Assembly: GCA_035772405.1 (NCBI GenBank)
Contig: JAYKKM010000029.1
Location: 267,501 to 331,500, forward strand
Direction: 5' to 3'
DNA from: Chrysogorgia sp. JL179-B06
Lineage: Eukaryota > Cnidaria > Anthozoa > Scleralcyonacea > Chrysogorgiidae
DNA: 64,000 nt
Shown: positions 38,432-49,104 of the stretch, one piece after another
Numbering within the stretch: the first letter of the stretch is position 1
Layout: the number at the start of each line of letters is the position of its first letter
The notes under the pieces: generated by a model
Told to the model about the DNA's origin: nothing
Database searches by the model: none
Seen by the model: the letters and a program-made list of their open reading frames with translations, nothing else
Program-made: the position numbers and the translations under genes

Positions 38432-39031
38432 ATGGAGACTCCGTTTAATATGCTAATTGTTGGTATGACAGCTTGTGGTAAGACGCATTATTTGCTGGAA
38501 ACATTGGAATCTGAGTACTTTAATAAATTTGACTACATTGTGTTGATTTGCCCTACTTTTGAGTGGAACAAAGCGTACCAAGATTGGAGATACATACGCG
38601 ACCCTGACGTGTTAGCGATAGACTGCACACAGGACAGTGTCGACGCTGTTCTCAAGTGTGTAACAAATGTTTTTAAAGGCACTAACACTCTGATTGTGTT
38701 GGATGACTGTGCGAGTTCTCAAGACGTCAAGAATAGGACTAGTCAATTGGTCAACTTAGCTTTTAGCGCGCGACATTTTATGCTGAGCGTTATTGTCATC
38801 ACACAACAACTGACGTCGATCGCAAAACCGTACAGAGAAAATATTAGTAAGCTCGTTTGCTTCTACTGCCCAAGTAGGAGCGATATGAAGGTCGTTATCG
38901 ACGATTACCTTGGAAACATTAGCAGAGAAAAATCGTCGGCGATTGTGACCACATTAAAAAATAATAAGTACGCTAGACTCGAAATCTCACTACGCTATCC
39001 ATACAGTCACGAAGTTGTTATTCCGCAATAA
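38432..39031 (+). CDS. A32-like genome packaging ATPase
   Basis: 199 codons. The Walker A motif GMTACGKTHYLLE lies near residues 11-23, Walker B is TLIVLDDCASS and a sensor-like SVIVITQQLTS follows. This is the compact FtsK/HerA-type ATPase that pumps DNA into capsids in Polintons and large DNA viruses. Start context GTGAGTTAATG. It follows the capsid gene by 15 bases and precedes the last small gene by 3 bases. Intact. Confidence 0.93.
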   Translation: METPFNMLIVGMTACGKTHYLLETLESEYFNKFDYIVLICPTFEWNKAYQDWRYIRDPDVLAIDCTQDSVDAVLKCVTNVFKGTNTLIVLDDCASSQDVKNRTSQLVNLAFSARHFMLSVIVITQQLTSIAKPYRENISKLVCFYCPSRSDMKVVIDDYLGNISREKSSAIVTTLKNNKYARLEISLRYPYSHEVVIPQ

Positions 39032-39034
39032 AAT

Positions 39035-39547
39035 ATGGGTATAAGTAATAACGCGATGGTGAAACGCAAAAGTGGGGAAAATCCTACGATTGAGGAACTA
39101 GTTGAGGAGACTGATGGTACTTCGACTGTGGAAGACAATATTGACGTTAGGAGATCCGAACTTATTAGACTGTCTGGTGATGGTGTGGTAAGCCAGTCCG
39201 AAGCGTACATTAAAAAAGCGTCCGCAAAAGTTATTGATAAGATATGGCGCCAATACGAGTTGAAGAGAATGGAAATCGCGAACGCTTTTCTCACTGACTT
39301 GCTAATCAGCAAATTCGCCAGCTTACTAGATGGGTTGAACGCTATAGAGAATCCTGACGAACTAAATGACGAGTTGCAGAAAGACCCGCTATTAAAGAAA
39401 GACGTTGAGAGCATTGTCGCGATTGTGACGCCGTATGTGCCTTTCTTGGGCTTGTTGTCGGGAGGAATCACAACGTCGAAATATGTGTACGATCACCATT
39501 TTAGGAGTGAGGTGGTAGACACTGAGAGTAGTGAACAAACAGACTAA
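39035..39547 (+). CDS. Unknown last gene of the rightward block
   Basis: 170 codons starting MGISNNAMVKRKSGEN. The N terminus is polar; the C-terminal part has one moderately hydrophobic stretch (VAIVTPYVPFLGLLSGGI). It starts 3 bases after the ATPase stop. Its last residues SEQTD are the same as the end of the polymerase at the other end of the element, because both stop regions lie in the decayed inner edge of the terminal repeats. No family recognised. Confidence 0.6.
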   Translation: MGISNNAMVKRKSGENPTIEELVEETDGTSTVEDNIDVRRSELIRLSGDGVVSQSEAYIKKASAKVIDKIWRQYELKRMEIANAFLTDLLISKFASLLDGLNAIENPDELNDELQKDPLLKKDVESIVAIVTPYVPFLGLLSGGITTSKYVYDHHFRSEVVDTESSEQTD

Positions 39548-39586
39548 TTCGTAGAGTAGTTGGCTATTTGTTAGCCAATATTGTTA

Positions 39587-40120
39587 GTCAATCAAAAGAG
39601 CATCATTTCGCTATCCATTTGGATAAACATCACCACTAGAATCAAAATCTAGTGGTTTTTTTTCGCGCGTGAATTTGTGAGACAGCAGTGGAACGTGTCG
39701 GTGGTTTGTTGAGCAAAAATGTAAAAATGCTGAAATGACACCTTCTACTTTTTTAAATGTGTGAAAACGTTGAAGTGGCACACTATGCCTTTTTTAAATA
39801 CGCGAAAATGTTGAAACGACATTCTCCACTTTTTAAAGACGTGAAAATGATGAAACGACACATTCTAGCTTTAAATTTAGCGAAAATCGTTATTTTAGTA
39901 TTTCTCATCAATTGAGTAGAAAACATGGGAGGGGTGTTTAGATTGACTAATGATTGCCATAGTAGTATAGAGAGTGGTGGTACGAGCTCACCAACGTCGA
40001 TTGTAAAACATAAACACCAAAACATTGCTGAGTTGTGGCTTGACACAAATTTGGCGATGTTTTGGTGTTTATATTACGGTTGACGTTGACTGAGCTCGTA
40101 CCGCCACTCTCTATACTACT
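39587..40120 (-). repeat. Polinton right terminal inverted repeat
   Basis: Mirror of the left repeat: terminal 160-bp palindrome at 39961-40120, subterminal units at 39712-39897 and the CCACTAGA hairpin at about 39633-39657. Similarity continues weakly to about 39527. Confidence 0.95.
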
Positions 40121-40126
40121 TGTACG
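40121..40126. repeat. Polinton target-site duplication, right
   Basis: TGTACG, identical to 20891-20896. Confidence 0.95.
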
Positions 40127-40269
40127 TTTCGTCGACTTAAAATGTGAATATCAGATGTTACATGCAGGTCCGTACTCAGAAAAGTTTACAGGGAGGGTGT
40201 AAGCTCACTTCAACCGACTGACGCACTAGCTTGTACCGACTACATCCTATCGATCGAAGCTTGTTAAAA

Positions 40270-40788
40270 CAGTGGCGGATCCAGGCTTGTTCGAAAGAGG
40301 GGGCGCACATGAAGAATCAGCACGTTGTCGTGAGTGTCGTGTATCTTCGCGGCCATGCCGCGGTCTGGGGGCATGCCCCCCAGGAAAAGTTTTGATTTTG
40401 CAAAGCCCAGAAGTGCTTTTCCGGCGATTTCTGATAATATTTTTTGCAAAATTAGGGCACCACGCCCTTGCTAAAAATGCACGATTACAAAGGGGCATCA
40501 AGATTAGGAAACACTTTAATATAAACTCAGATGAAGTGGTACAGAACCAATATATACACTTTAGCCTTCAGGCATCTGAAAACGTCTATCGTTTTATATC
40601 TTGGAACCCTTTTTAAAATATCTGAGAGCATGCAAACTGGCTTTTGCAATGAAAATTGGATAAGCTACCAAAACAAATCGGTCATTTATCACTCCGACTT
40701 CTTCGTCTTCACATGGTAAAAACAGAAAACACTTGTTTGCGGAATTTTAAAGGTGGGCGCGCGCCGCGTGCGTGTATCCGCCACTGCA
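40270..40788. mobile_element. MITE with CAGTGGCGGAT ends
   Basis: Begins CAGTGGCGGATCCAGG and ends GTATCCGCCACTG, an inverted end pair common in invertebrate hAT-like non-autonomous elements. Non-coding. An 8-bp duplication was not evident. A GCATGCCCCC-type interior string recurs near 41605. Confidence 0.6.
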
Positions 40789-42404
40789 AAATATTGTCTT
40801 TCCGTTGGGTGCCTACTAAAATGACCCTAGTCCGCTGGTGAAATGGTTAATTAGTCCTACGTTAATAACGCACTCTCAATACGAAATGAAAACATGATGA
40901 TATTTTAATTAATTTATGTTTTTGGCGTTCTCTCGTTGATTACATTTACATATAAACAAAACATTAGATTTGTGAGTCTTACATTTGGTAGTTTTAAATT
41001 AATTTAAACTGATAAGTGCTAAACGTTAATGATTCTACTTGTCCGTGTTAAATCGAACACGTCTAAAATATAATTTCTGCCGACTAAAATAGAACTTCTG
41101 CCGACTGAAACTCGTATAAAGATTTTTTGGGGGGTGTCACACCCGGTTATATGAGTAAATGCGTAAGCGAGTAAAGTACCCAAAACTCGTCTTTAAAATC
41201 AAAGGACATGGGCCATGGCTTCAAGATCTATTCGACGTTTACTTTGTGATTCAATGCTTTTATGTCCATTAAACCGATATAATTTCGTAAAAGATATGTT
41301 TCGTATACCTTGCCTTTTATTTTTATAAAAGTTTTGACACACGAAGACCTTCAATCGAAAAGATATTAGAAAGAATAGCATTGCCGTGGCAGGCGTTATG
41401 CATTGGGAGGGTTGCGGGCAGGCTAGCCTGCGTGCGACGCCTGATTTTGCTTTGCATTAGTTCCTAGGCATGCTGATGCGCTCTGGTATAAAAGCGAAAC
41501 GGTCCAAAATATGAAATTTTATAAACTTCTGAGCTGAAAAATCACCGCTCAGAATGCAGGAAATGCCATTTACGGGAATCTATATTTCAAAATTTTCCGG
41601 GGTGCATGCCCCCGGACCCTCCCATTTGGGACCAGCTTCGCCACTGAACGCAACGTAAGGTGAAATACGATAACCAGATATAACCTGAACGCGATAACCA
41701 GACAGCGCGCCGAAGTGTGCAAAGGTCCTGGCATGGTCAAGAGATGAATTAATAAGGCGCGTTTTATTGTCAAGTTTGTGGTGGAATATTTCACACTCTT
41801 TCTTTGAGAATGAGTCTTTGTAACTACTGCTATAGTGCTGCTGCCAAGGTAAGATATTATTTTTGTTCGTTGGCGTTGTACTCGTGTAGAAAATAGAATA
41901 ATTTATACAACTTCGTCATCTCCTAATATGAATCAACTGAAACCACATCATTTTATACCTTTATAAGCTTCCTGCAGAATAAGCTGTGTGTTTTCCTAAA
42001 ATGCATGCCATAACTCACCAAAGAATAGATATATACATGTAATAATAACTTTGTAAGATTTGCGGCATTTGCCTATTAGGATAAATAGTCTGGAACCCGT
42101 TATTTTTATGTTTATGTGACTGTAATGTATTAGTCAAATCAAAGACATTTTTTTCAAAAATGATGCTAATTCCGGGCAGGTTGAAATGCAGGTGCAAATG
42201 CCCCCGGCGGAAACATGAAAGCAATAACAGCAATTTTCAGTGTTTTCAAACATCAAATTATTATATAAATACTATTTACAAGGCACTGGTGTTAACCCTT
42301 TTACCTACTGTAGGCTGTACACTTAAGGCTTAAACTCCTCCATGATCGGTTGAGAACCGCCAGGGGGGGTGAGGACAGAGTCTGCTTTCGCAGACTACAC
42401 TTTA
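40789..42404. other. Sequence between MITE and right inverted arm
   Basis: Noncoding as far as I can see. Contains fragments related to the CAGTGGCG MITE family (about 41598-41650) and a small hairpin AGTCTGC/GCAGACT at 42379-42396 next to the right arm. Probably the other part of the element split by the Polinton. Confidence 0.4.
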
Positions 42405-42644
42405 CGTTGAGTCGTTTTACTTTACGTTGAGTCATTTCACTTTACGTTGAGTCGTTTCACAACACGTTGATTGACGTGTGACGGTGTCATATGGCGAAAC
42501 ATATAATAGTTGAATCAGTTCACATGTAGTTGAGTGATTCCAAAACTGGTGAAATGATTTGTCAGCTGGTTAAACGAGTCGTCAACTATAGTTTAATGAT
42601 TTAACAACTAGACGAATGATTTCACAAGTAGTTGAATGAATCCA
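42405..42644 (-). repeat. Right inverted arm with three 20-bp units
   Basis: Reverse complement of 19331-19560 with small differences; contains about three CTTTACGTTGAGTCGTTT units. Further degenerate GTTGAGTCATTT-like units continue to about 42880. Confidence 0.85.
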
Positions 42645-43681
42645 CGAATGTGAATTAAATCATTTCATTTTAAGTTGAATGATTTCACAACTAGTTAAAT
42701 GATCTCGTAACTGGTTGAGTCGTTTCACCGTGTAATGTTTGGTCATTTCTGTTATTGTTGAGTCATTTTTGTTTAGCACGAGTGAATCAATAACAGAGAG
42801 TTGAGTCAGTTGTCTTTAAGATAGATCGTTTGTGTTGATGTTGAGTCACTTCACATCAAGTTATTTGGATTCGCTGTTTTGATATTTTTGGTGGTAACGG
42901 CCGCCCATACCAACGTAACGCAATTTGACTAGCCTGGCGCTTCATAAAGGAGTATGTCCTTAATTTTCCGGTGATGCGCCGATACATCGTCTATCACCAG
43001 ATGAAGTTTAATTGGTTTCTGTTCACTGGAATCACACGCCCACTGGAATCTACATGGTTCACCAGCGGTAGCTACGTGGCAGATTACAATTATATATATA
43101 TATATATTCTTGAATTTAATTGATTCTTTTCAGAAGTCAGGAGTACTACAGGCATAAAGCTTGAATACCCCGAAGCCAAGATTCACCCAATACGATTAAT
43201 CGATTATTAATCGATTGTTGACGATGATTGCGGATATGAAGCGATGGGCGGAGCCCTATTTCTGTTTGAAGGGCCTGGATGTAATCCGCAGAAAAGCGGC
43301 CAGATCCAAAGAAACAACAGTCGATTTTCTTTGGTGTACCGCGGGATATATATAGCATAATATCCATGAATACTAATTAGATAAGAAATGAAGGAAAACA
43401 CTAGGGAAATCTTTGTCCAAGGTGGATAAAATGGACAAAACTTTGTTGGAAAACCTCCTCACTCGTGAAATAAGTCAGATAATGCCCTCGAACGTTGCGC
43501 GTCCTCGGGCATTATCTCTTACTTATTGGCTTCCGAGTCGGCTTGCAACCCGTGTTTTTTTAGCGTTAAAAACCGAGCCAATAAACGTAGTTTTCGTGTG
43601 TAAAATTGATGGACAGTTATTCACACATTTCCTAATGATTTCTCGCTGTTAGCTTGGTTTCGACAAGATATAGATAGCAAA
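42645..43681. other. Upstream region of hedgehog with repeat remnants
   Basis: Holds degenerate TTGAGTCATTT-like units to 42880, a (TA)n tract at 43091-43108, a remnant of the hAT-type MITE (CGATTAATCGATTATTAATCG at about 43194) and a hairpin AGATAATGCCC/GGGCATTATCT at about 43478-43521. The hedgehog promoter should lie here, but no TATA box was identified with confidence. Confidence 0.4.
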
Positions 43682-44764
43682 ATGGGTAAAGATCTTCTAC
43701 TCTTGCTTAATTTGATGGCAACCCAATTGGCTATATCGTGTGTGTCACGACCTAGTGGCCAAACAAGGACACGTCCAACACGGACGAAGTTTTATCTTCA
43801 CGAAAGATTTCCGGACGTGAACGAATTTGCAGAACGTGGTAGCGGTAATCCAGCAAAGCCAATCGCATATGGGTCGGCTGAATACAAAAAACTAGCGATA
43901 AACTTTAATAGTGATATAATTTTCGACGAATATGGTAGTCGGCGGATGAATAGGGTAGGTTTGTAATGTATAACATCTTGTTGTTTTCCTTTCCATTGAT
44001 TGCCATTAAATCAGTCACCGAGTGTAAATGCCAAATATCAGTAAATAGGTTTCAGCTCTGTCGTTACTTGTCTTTCTTGCTTTGAGTCGTTTCATTTGTG
44101 GATGTCATTCCATTCAAAGCCGTTTACTTCAAAATCAAACACTCCCATCACCATTCACCGCTTTTCTTTACCGTCTCTTTCCTTTTTTTCTAGAGGTGCA
44201 GAGAAGCGTTAAATGATCTGGCAAAATTGATAAAAGTTATATGGCCCGACGTAAGACTACGAGTACTCGCTGCTTGAAAACCCAAAAAAACCCTGCTCGT
44301 TGCATTACGAAGGCCGTGCTGTCGATATCATCACTTCTGACATAGATAAGTCCAAGTTGGGTCTGCTTGCGAGACTTGCAGTTGAAGCTGGCTTTGATTG
44401 GGTTTGTTATCTTAAATTCAGAGTCCATGCTTCTGTTAAATCTGGTGAATATTTTTTGTTTTATAAATATAGTTAATTCCAGAAAATAGCGTATCCTCAT
44501 TAGTTCTTATGTTTGGGCACGTCAATCTGCAACCATTTATTAGTACTCTGTGGAACGCTCTTTTATCTCGTTTTGTAGATGGCAAAGGTCAGCGGAGTAA
44601 TTTTAATAGAACAGGGTGTTACTCGACGTTTCCTCTGGAAGGTGGTACAAAGCTCCACAAGCCGCGCTGGCCGACTTGTCACAGGAAAGTTGTCAGTATG
44701 TTTACCGACAGCCCGCCTAATAAGTTGTTATGTTATTATCAATGTACTTTTAAACTGGTATTGA
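43682..44764 (+). pseudogene. hh: Hedgehog ligand gene, 5' exons, one frame break
   Basis: Three exons: 43682-43954, 44194-44444 and from 44579. Exon 1 encodes a signal peptide (LLLLLNLMATQLAISC) and the start of the signalling domain (NPAKPIAYGSAEYKKLAINF, DIIFDEYGS). Exon 2 holds the diagnostic [14 protein letters not shown] and [15 protein letters not shown]. Exon 3 opens with a Gly-Cys that fits the autoprocessing site and LEGGTKL of the Hint domain, then loses similarity. A single-base break with a TGA lies near 44267 in exon 2. Most of the Hint domain is missing, and a foldback element sits just downstream at 44786. Hedgehog is a secreted, lipid-modified morphogen. This copy is either a recent pseudogene or affected by sequence errors. 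Confidence 0.85.
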
Positions 44765-44785
44765 ATTTTAATTGAAATAGGAGGG

Positions 44786-44938
44786 GGACATCGTTGCAAA
44801 TTCAAACGGTCATAATTACTCCTTCAATTTCGAGCGCGTAATGCCTTCAAATCTTAACAAGAAACAAAGTAAAGGTTTGAAGGCATTACGCGCTCGAAAT
44901 TGAAGGAGTTATGACCGTTTGAATTTGCAACGCTGTCC
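44786..44938. repeat. Foldback element, about 62-bp arms
   Basis: The left arm GTTGCAAATTCAAACGGTCA... and right arm ...TGACCGTTTGAATTTGCAAC pair almost perfectly around a short AACAAGAAACAAAG-type centre. Non-coding; it would form a long RNA hairpin. Confidence 0.9.
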
Positions 44939-45232
44939 ACCTGCACGTAGGTACAATAAAAAGTTGATTTTGTTTTAAACTTTTTATATTATTATCTTTT
45001 TATATTATTATCTTTTTATATTTTTATCGTATTTTAGAACATGTCATACAGTCATAAAGAAGCACCAAAACCAGTAGAATTTCGTAGAAAAACGCAAATC
45101 CCCCTACCCAGGCTAGACTATACGCGCACTCGTTGTTGGAAGACCTCATACGTGGAAATATGTCTCGATCGAAAAGCCAAGAGCATGAACCTTGAAGTAA
45201 AAAGCTCGCCTGTAAAATACTGCTCGCAGGCT

Positions 45233-45783
45233 ATGGAATTGCTTATATTCTACTTGTTTGTTGTACCTTTGTCTGTGGTTTATGCGACCAACGACGAGAT
45301 GCTCGTCTGTGAGCCGTTGAAGATTATATTCTGTCAAGAAATTGGATACAATATGATACAATATACAATTTTGGAAATCGCAATCAAATGGAGGCAAAGC
45401 AGTCCATACAGAATTATATACCTTTGATCGAAATGAAATGCGCCCCAAACGTTAAACGTTTCATATGTGCGACATTTGCTCCAATATGTAGTCCCTATCT
45501 GCGCTACCCAGTGTTACCTTGTCGGTCAATGTGCGAAGAAGTCAAGAAAGGATGCATAAAACCGATGAATCGATTTGGTTTTGAATGGCCCGACTCTCAC
45601 AAATGTAGTGGATTCCCCGAGTTCTCCTCAACAGGAAAGATTTGTGTGAAGCCAAACCGCCAACACGTGTTTCATTCGTCCAAACCGACGCAAACTGTTT
45701 CGGTACCTTCCGGTAACGCAAAAGACGGACTAGATATTTGGCTTTTTGTTATAATTTGTATTCCGTTGCTTGTATTCGGATAG
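45233..45783 (+). pseudogene. Secreted/GPI-like Frizzled CRD protein, one frame break
   Basis: A signal peptide (MELLIFYLFVVPLSVVYA) is followed by a Frizzled-type cysteine-rich domain: VCEPLKIIFCQEIGYNM, then after a one-base frame change near 45355, IEMKCAPNVKRFICATFAPI, LPCRSMCEEVKKGC, FGFEWPDSHKC and GKICVKPN. All ten CRD cysteines can be counted. The C terminus DIWLFVIICIPLLVFG is hydrophobic to the stop, like a GPI-anchor signal, with no Frizzled seven-span region. It appears intronless. Such CRD proteins bind Wnts or related lipid ligands. An AATAAA follows at about 45826. The frame break needs checking before calling it dead. Confidence 0.85.
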
Positions 45784-45857
45784 TCCTAACAGTAACCTGG
45801 TTCCTCTCATGTTTACCCTCGTTAAATAAAGTATTTCTTCTTCTTCTTCAACTATTC

Positions 45858-46976
45858 TAGGGCCACAACTAGATTGTATGCAAATGACACTAACTTAACT
45901 GTATCTGGTTCTATAATATCCTTGAAATTAGATCGATGTTAGACAAGGATATTGAACGTCTGGTGGAGTGGCTTTATGCTAACAAACTCACATTGAATGT
46001 AACGCGAAGCGACACTTTCCTTTGTCGGCATAGCAGAGCCGATAAGGCAGCTTAAAGAGTGAGTGTCAGGGTAGTGCTTTGCGCGCTTGTTTTCTTCTTG
46101 GCGGCCATTTTATGGGACGCCTATTTCAGTTCACAAACGAATCCGTCGATATTTCATCAATCCTTCTTATAAATTATCCCTTTTCAAGTTTTCTAAGAAG
46201 TAAATATACCTGAGTTATCAATTATTGTGATATTTTTCGTAAAATTGATCATTTACTATAGTAATCTTTTCGATACTAGCAAAACACTTTACGTATAAGA
46301 AAGAAAAAACAGATTACAATCTTCGTAATACTTCAAATGCTGTTTGTTTGCCAAATCCACGTACGAATAATATGAAAAAGAGTTTCATATATGATGGGGC
46401 ATCTATATGGAACTCTTTGCCCACAGAAATTAGGGAGAGCAAGACCCTGTCATACTTCAAACATAAAATCGCTACTCATACCTTTGAATAAGCTTTATGT
46501 AAATATAATGACCACGTAAATATTGACACTTCTAAATAGCCTTTAAATTTACTATATATTAAAATATATAAATTATCTTGTTCTTTACTTGGTGTGCACT
46601 CATGCACTGACCTATATATAACTGTGAATGTTTAAAACTGTTATATGTGGGTTAGTGGTGCACACCAGTTACTTACTTTTTACTATACTCAGTATAGCAT
46701 ATAAATTATCTATTCTGCACTCCGCTGACCTATGTATAACTATGAAAGGTCTGTTTGAAACTGTTCAGATATATATAGGTCAGTGGAGCGCACCCACTAT
46801 ACTTACTTTGTACTATAGCTTATAAATTTTCTTTACTTAGTGTGCACTCCACTGACCCATATATGATCGTTATATAACCATTACATGTAAGTGGTCGGTT
46901 GTATAACTGTTATATATGGGTCAGTGGAACACGCCCAAGCGTGTTTAAATAAAGTTATCTATCTATCTATACATAT
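45858..46976 (+). mobile_element. Degraded LINE fragment with 3' UTR and (CTAT)n tail
   Basis: 45858-46000 translates, with breaks, to RLYANDTNLTVSGS and then LDKDIERLVEWLYANKLTL, typical of non-LTR reverse transcriptase. 46312-46491 encodes MKKSFIYDGASIWNSLPTEI and FKHKIATHTFE with a stop, the usual C terminus of such ORFs. The 3' part (46560-46950) has degenerate repeats of TATATAGGTCAGTGGAG type, and the element ends AATAAAGTTATCTATCTATC. A foreign segment from about 46004 to 46311 interrupts it. Confidence 0.75.
46054..46090 (+). repeat. Inverted 33-bp repeat, left
   Basis: GAGTGAGTGTCAGGGTAGTG continuing to CTTTGCGCGCTTG recurs inverted at about 47379-47414, bracketing the LINE 3' end. 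Possibly the ends of a composite insertion. Confidence 0.7.
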
Positions 46977-47985
46977 AAAAGAAGCTGCTACGAGCGCTTC
47001 GCTTCCGAAGCGTGGAAGGCCGGGTTATGCTGCTGAAACAGCGCGAATAAGTTTGCGAATGGAAGTGTTTGATGATTGACTAGTAAAGAAATATATTTTG
47101 TTTCTTCTGATGTTTTGTTCATTTGAATTTTCAAAGATTCAGGAACTAAAGCCATCCGTGCCAGCTTGTTCATCAGAAACGGCGTTGCGCGCGGCCCGCA
47201 GTGGTTCACAAACAAGCGAACCGCAACTGTTCAAATCGTCTTGAACATTAACTTCATAACGCCCCGAAGTCAGGATCGGACTACAATTTCAACATTTCCA
47301 AACAAATCTAGAGTTCACATGCAAATTATAGTTCTAACGATGCGATGCACTGCAATCAATTCGTATGAAAACAAAAATACAAGCGCGCAAAGCACTACCC
47401 TGACACTCACTCTGGAACAGGTAACACTTATACCAAATTGGCTTGGTAGCAGCACAATGACCTCCTGGCTTGAAAGTATTGCATTCTGGACTAACGCTTG
47501 TTATTAATTTCAGTCAGTTTGGCACATGCCCAGCACGTGTCCACAGTTAGGGGCAGGGACACTCCTAGTGCGATCTACCATTAAATTCCCCTCCCCCGGA
47601 AAAAAGCGTGATTGCAGTAATCTATATTTCTTTTCCCAGGGAAAATGAAATATAAAATGAAATACAACAGCCAAAAAAATTATCATCATTAGTGTACTAC
47701 ATATTGTTTGGCGCTGAAATCATCTCGGTAAGCGGGATGAATTTTTCCCATATAAACGCGAGCCAGAAATCATCTCGCTTGCCGGGTAGCTCGGTAACCG
47801 GGCTAGCTCTAACGTATCTGAAATAGCCTTCACCGGTTTTCGCTCAGCGAGTCCGGCCAAAAGATCGCTCTCAGCACGTTTTAACCTCCCATCCGTCCGC
47901 CATCCGTATCCGCGTTTTACTCTAACCCCGACCAAGACACACCTGACGCTATATACAAGTTTACGCGTTTGTGCCGGGTGTTTCG
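46977..47985. other. Non-genic region with right copy of the 33-bp inverted repeat
   Basis: Contains the inverted copy at about 47379-47414 and short open frames without recognisable homologues. No gene supported. Confidence 0.4.
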
Positions 47986-48076
47986 AAAACGAAGACCTAC
48001 GAAAACGAAGACCTAAGACGAGTCTTCGTTTTCGTAATTACGAAAACGAAGACCCATCTTCGTTTTCGTATTACGA
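47986..48076. repeat. Cluster of ACGAAAACGAAGACC units in both orientations
   Basis: At least seven copies of ACGAAAACGAAGAC, some inverted (GTCTTCGTTTTCGT), give overlapping palindromes. Confidence 0.85.
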
Positions 48077-49104
48077 AAACGAAGACCCATATCATAAAAC
48101 AAGGACTATTTATTAACATTTCTTAAAATTATTACCTTATTACTGTACTTTATGCATTGTGTTCTTCCACGTTTATTTCAATTTTAAATCTACCTGAGTC
48201 ATAGACATTCACAGCTCGATGTTGAGTTTTATACAAGAGAAAATTATTGCAGGTTATTATTAAATTATTGCTGGCGAGAAACCCCCAAAAAGATCACGGG
48301 TCAAATAGCTTCCAACGCTGTTTTGGCCATTTTTGGCCGAGCCAGAGAAATGGGGCGAGGCGGAAATTAAAAGAAGCGAGGTTGCCTGCCAAAAATCGAC
48401 ATGGTCAGTGTGCTCTGCGTATATCAAACGCGCATGCTAAAATGTACAATTATTTTGACAACTGAATAACAACAGTTGGCCTCGATTTCATTAGATATTA
48501 ATGTCAATACAAAAAATACCCAGAACGGAAAGAGCGCGAACGGGACTCGAGGACTCATGCGAGGCGCCTTCCTGTTGAAATTAAGAATACATAAAGTCAT
48601 AGATCAACTGCTTGGAATCCACGATGCACCAACACACACGCACAGCCCCAACCCCATTCTTCCGAACTCCACTGAAAAAACAAAATGAATAAAACTGAGT
48701 GGAATTCAAAAGAACGAGGTTGAAGCTGCACAAATACAACGATGCTCCGTGGAATCTAAGCAGTTGGTACATTAGAAAACTAGCTATCAGTGACAGGAGC
48801 AGTTGCGGTATAATGACCATGTATAAGTCATATCAACGTCAAAAATAGATGTCAGTAATCGGATAAATAAGTATTGAGTAAAATTGTTTTGAATGTTGCA
48901 AGACTGCACTGTTAAAGTAGGAGGCTTAGTTTTACAGGATGGTGCTTTAAGCATAAGGGTAGGATTTTTACAGATGCGGGTACGATTATAACTTATAAAC
49001 GAGACAAAGTTATAAACATTTAGATCAGAGACTATACAATTACTGTGGTTCCTAAATATGATATAAACTAAACAATACAGATGATACATGTGGTTACTCT
49101 AGAC
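48077..49104. other. No recognisable gene
   Basis: Short frames only; nothing with domain-like features. Confidence 0.3.

Larger units (their letters stand above)
20897..40120. mobile_element. Complete Polinton/Maverick element, 19,224 bp
   Basis: The element is delimited exactly by AGTAGTATAGAG...CTCTATACTACT termini and a TGTACG duplication. It carries the Polinton set: protein-primed DNA polymerase B, retroviral-type integrase with chromodomain, packaging ATPase and a candidate double jelly-roll capsid protein, plus thymidine kinase, BRO-N nuclease, VLTF3-like and fibre-like genes. Genes are packed with spacers mostly under 60 bases and with several short overlaps. All main frames are open and the terminal repeats are nearly identical, so the copy is young. 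It encodes both replication and virion functions and may be a virus-like provirus. I did not find the usual cysteine protease. Confidence 0.97.

Noticed and set aside
45041..45232. N-terminal extension of the CRD protein from an upstream ATG
   Set aside because: The signal peptide begins at 45233; the upstream residues would bury it and show no domain.
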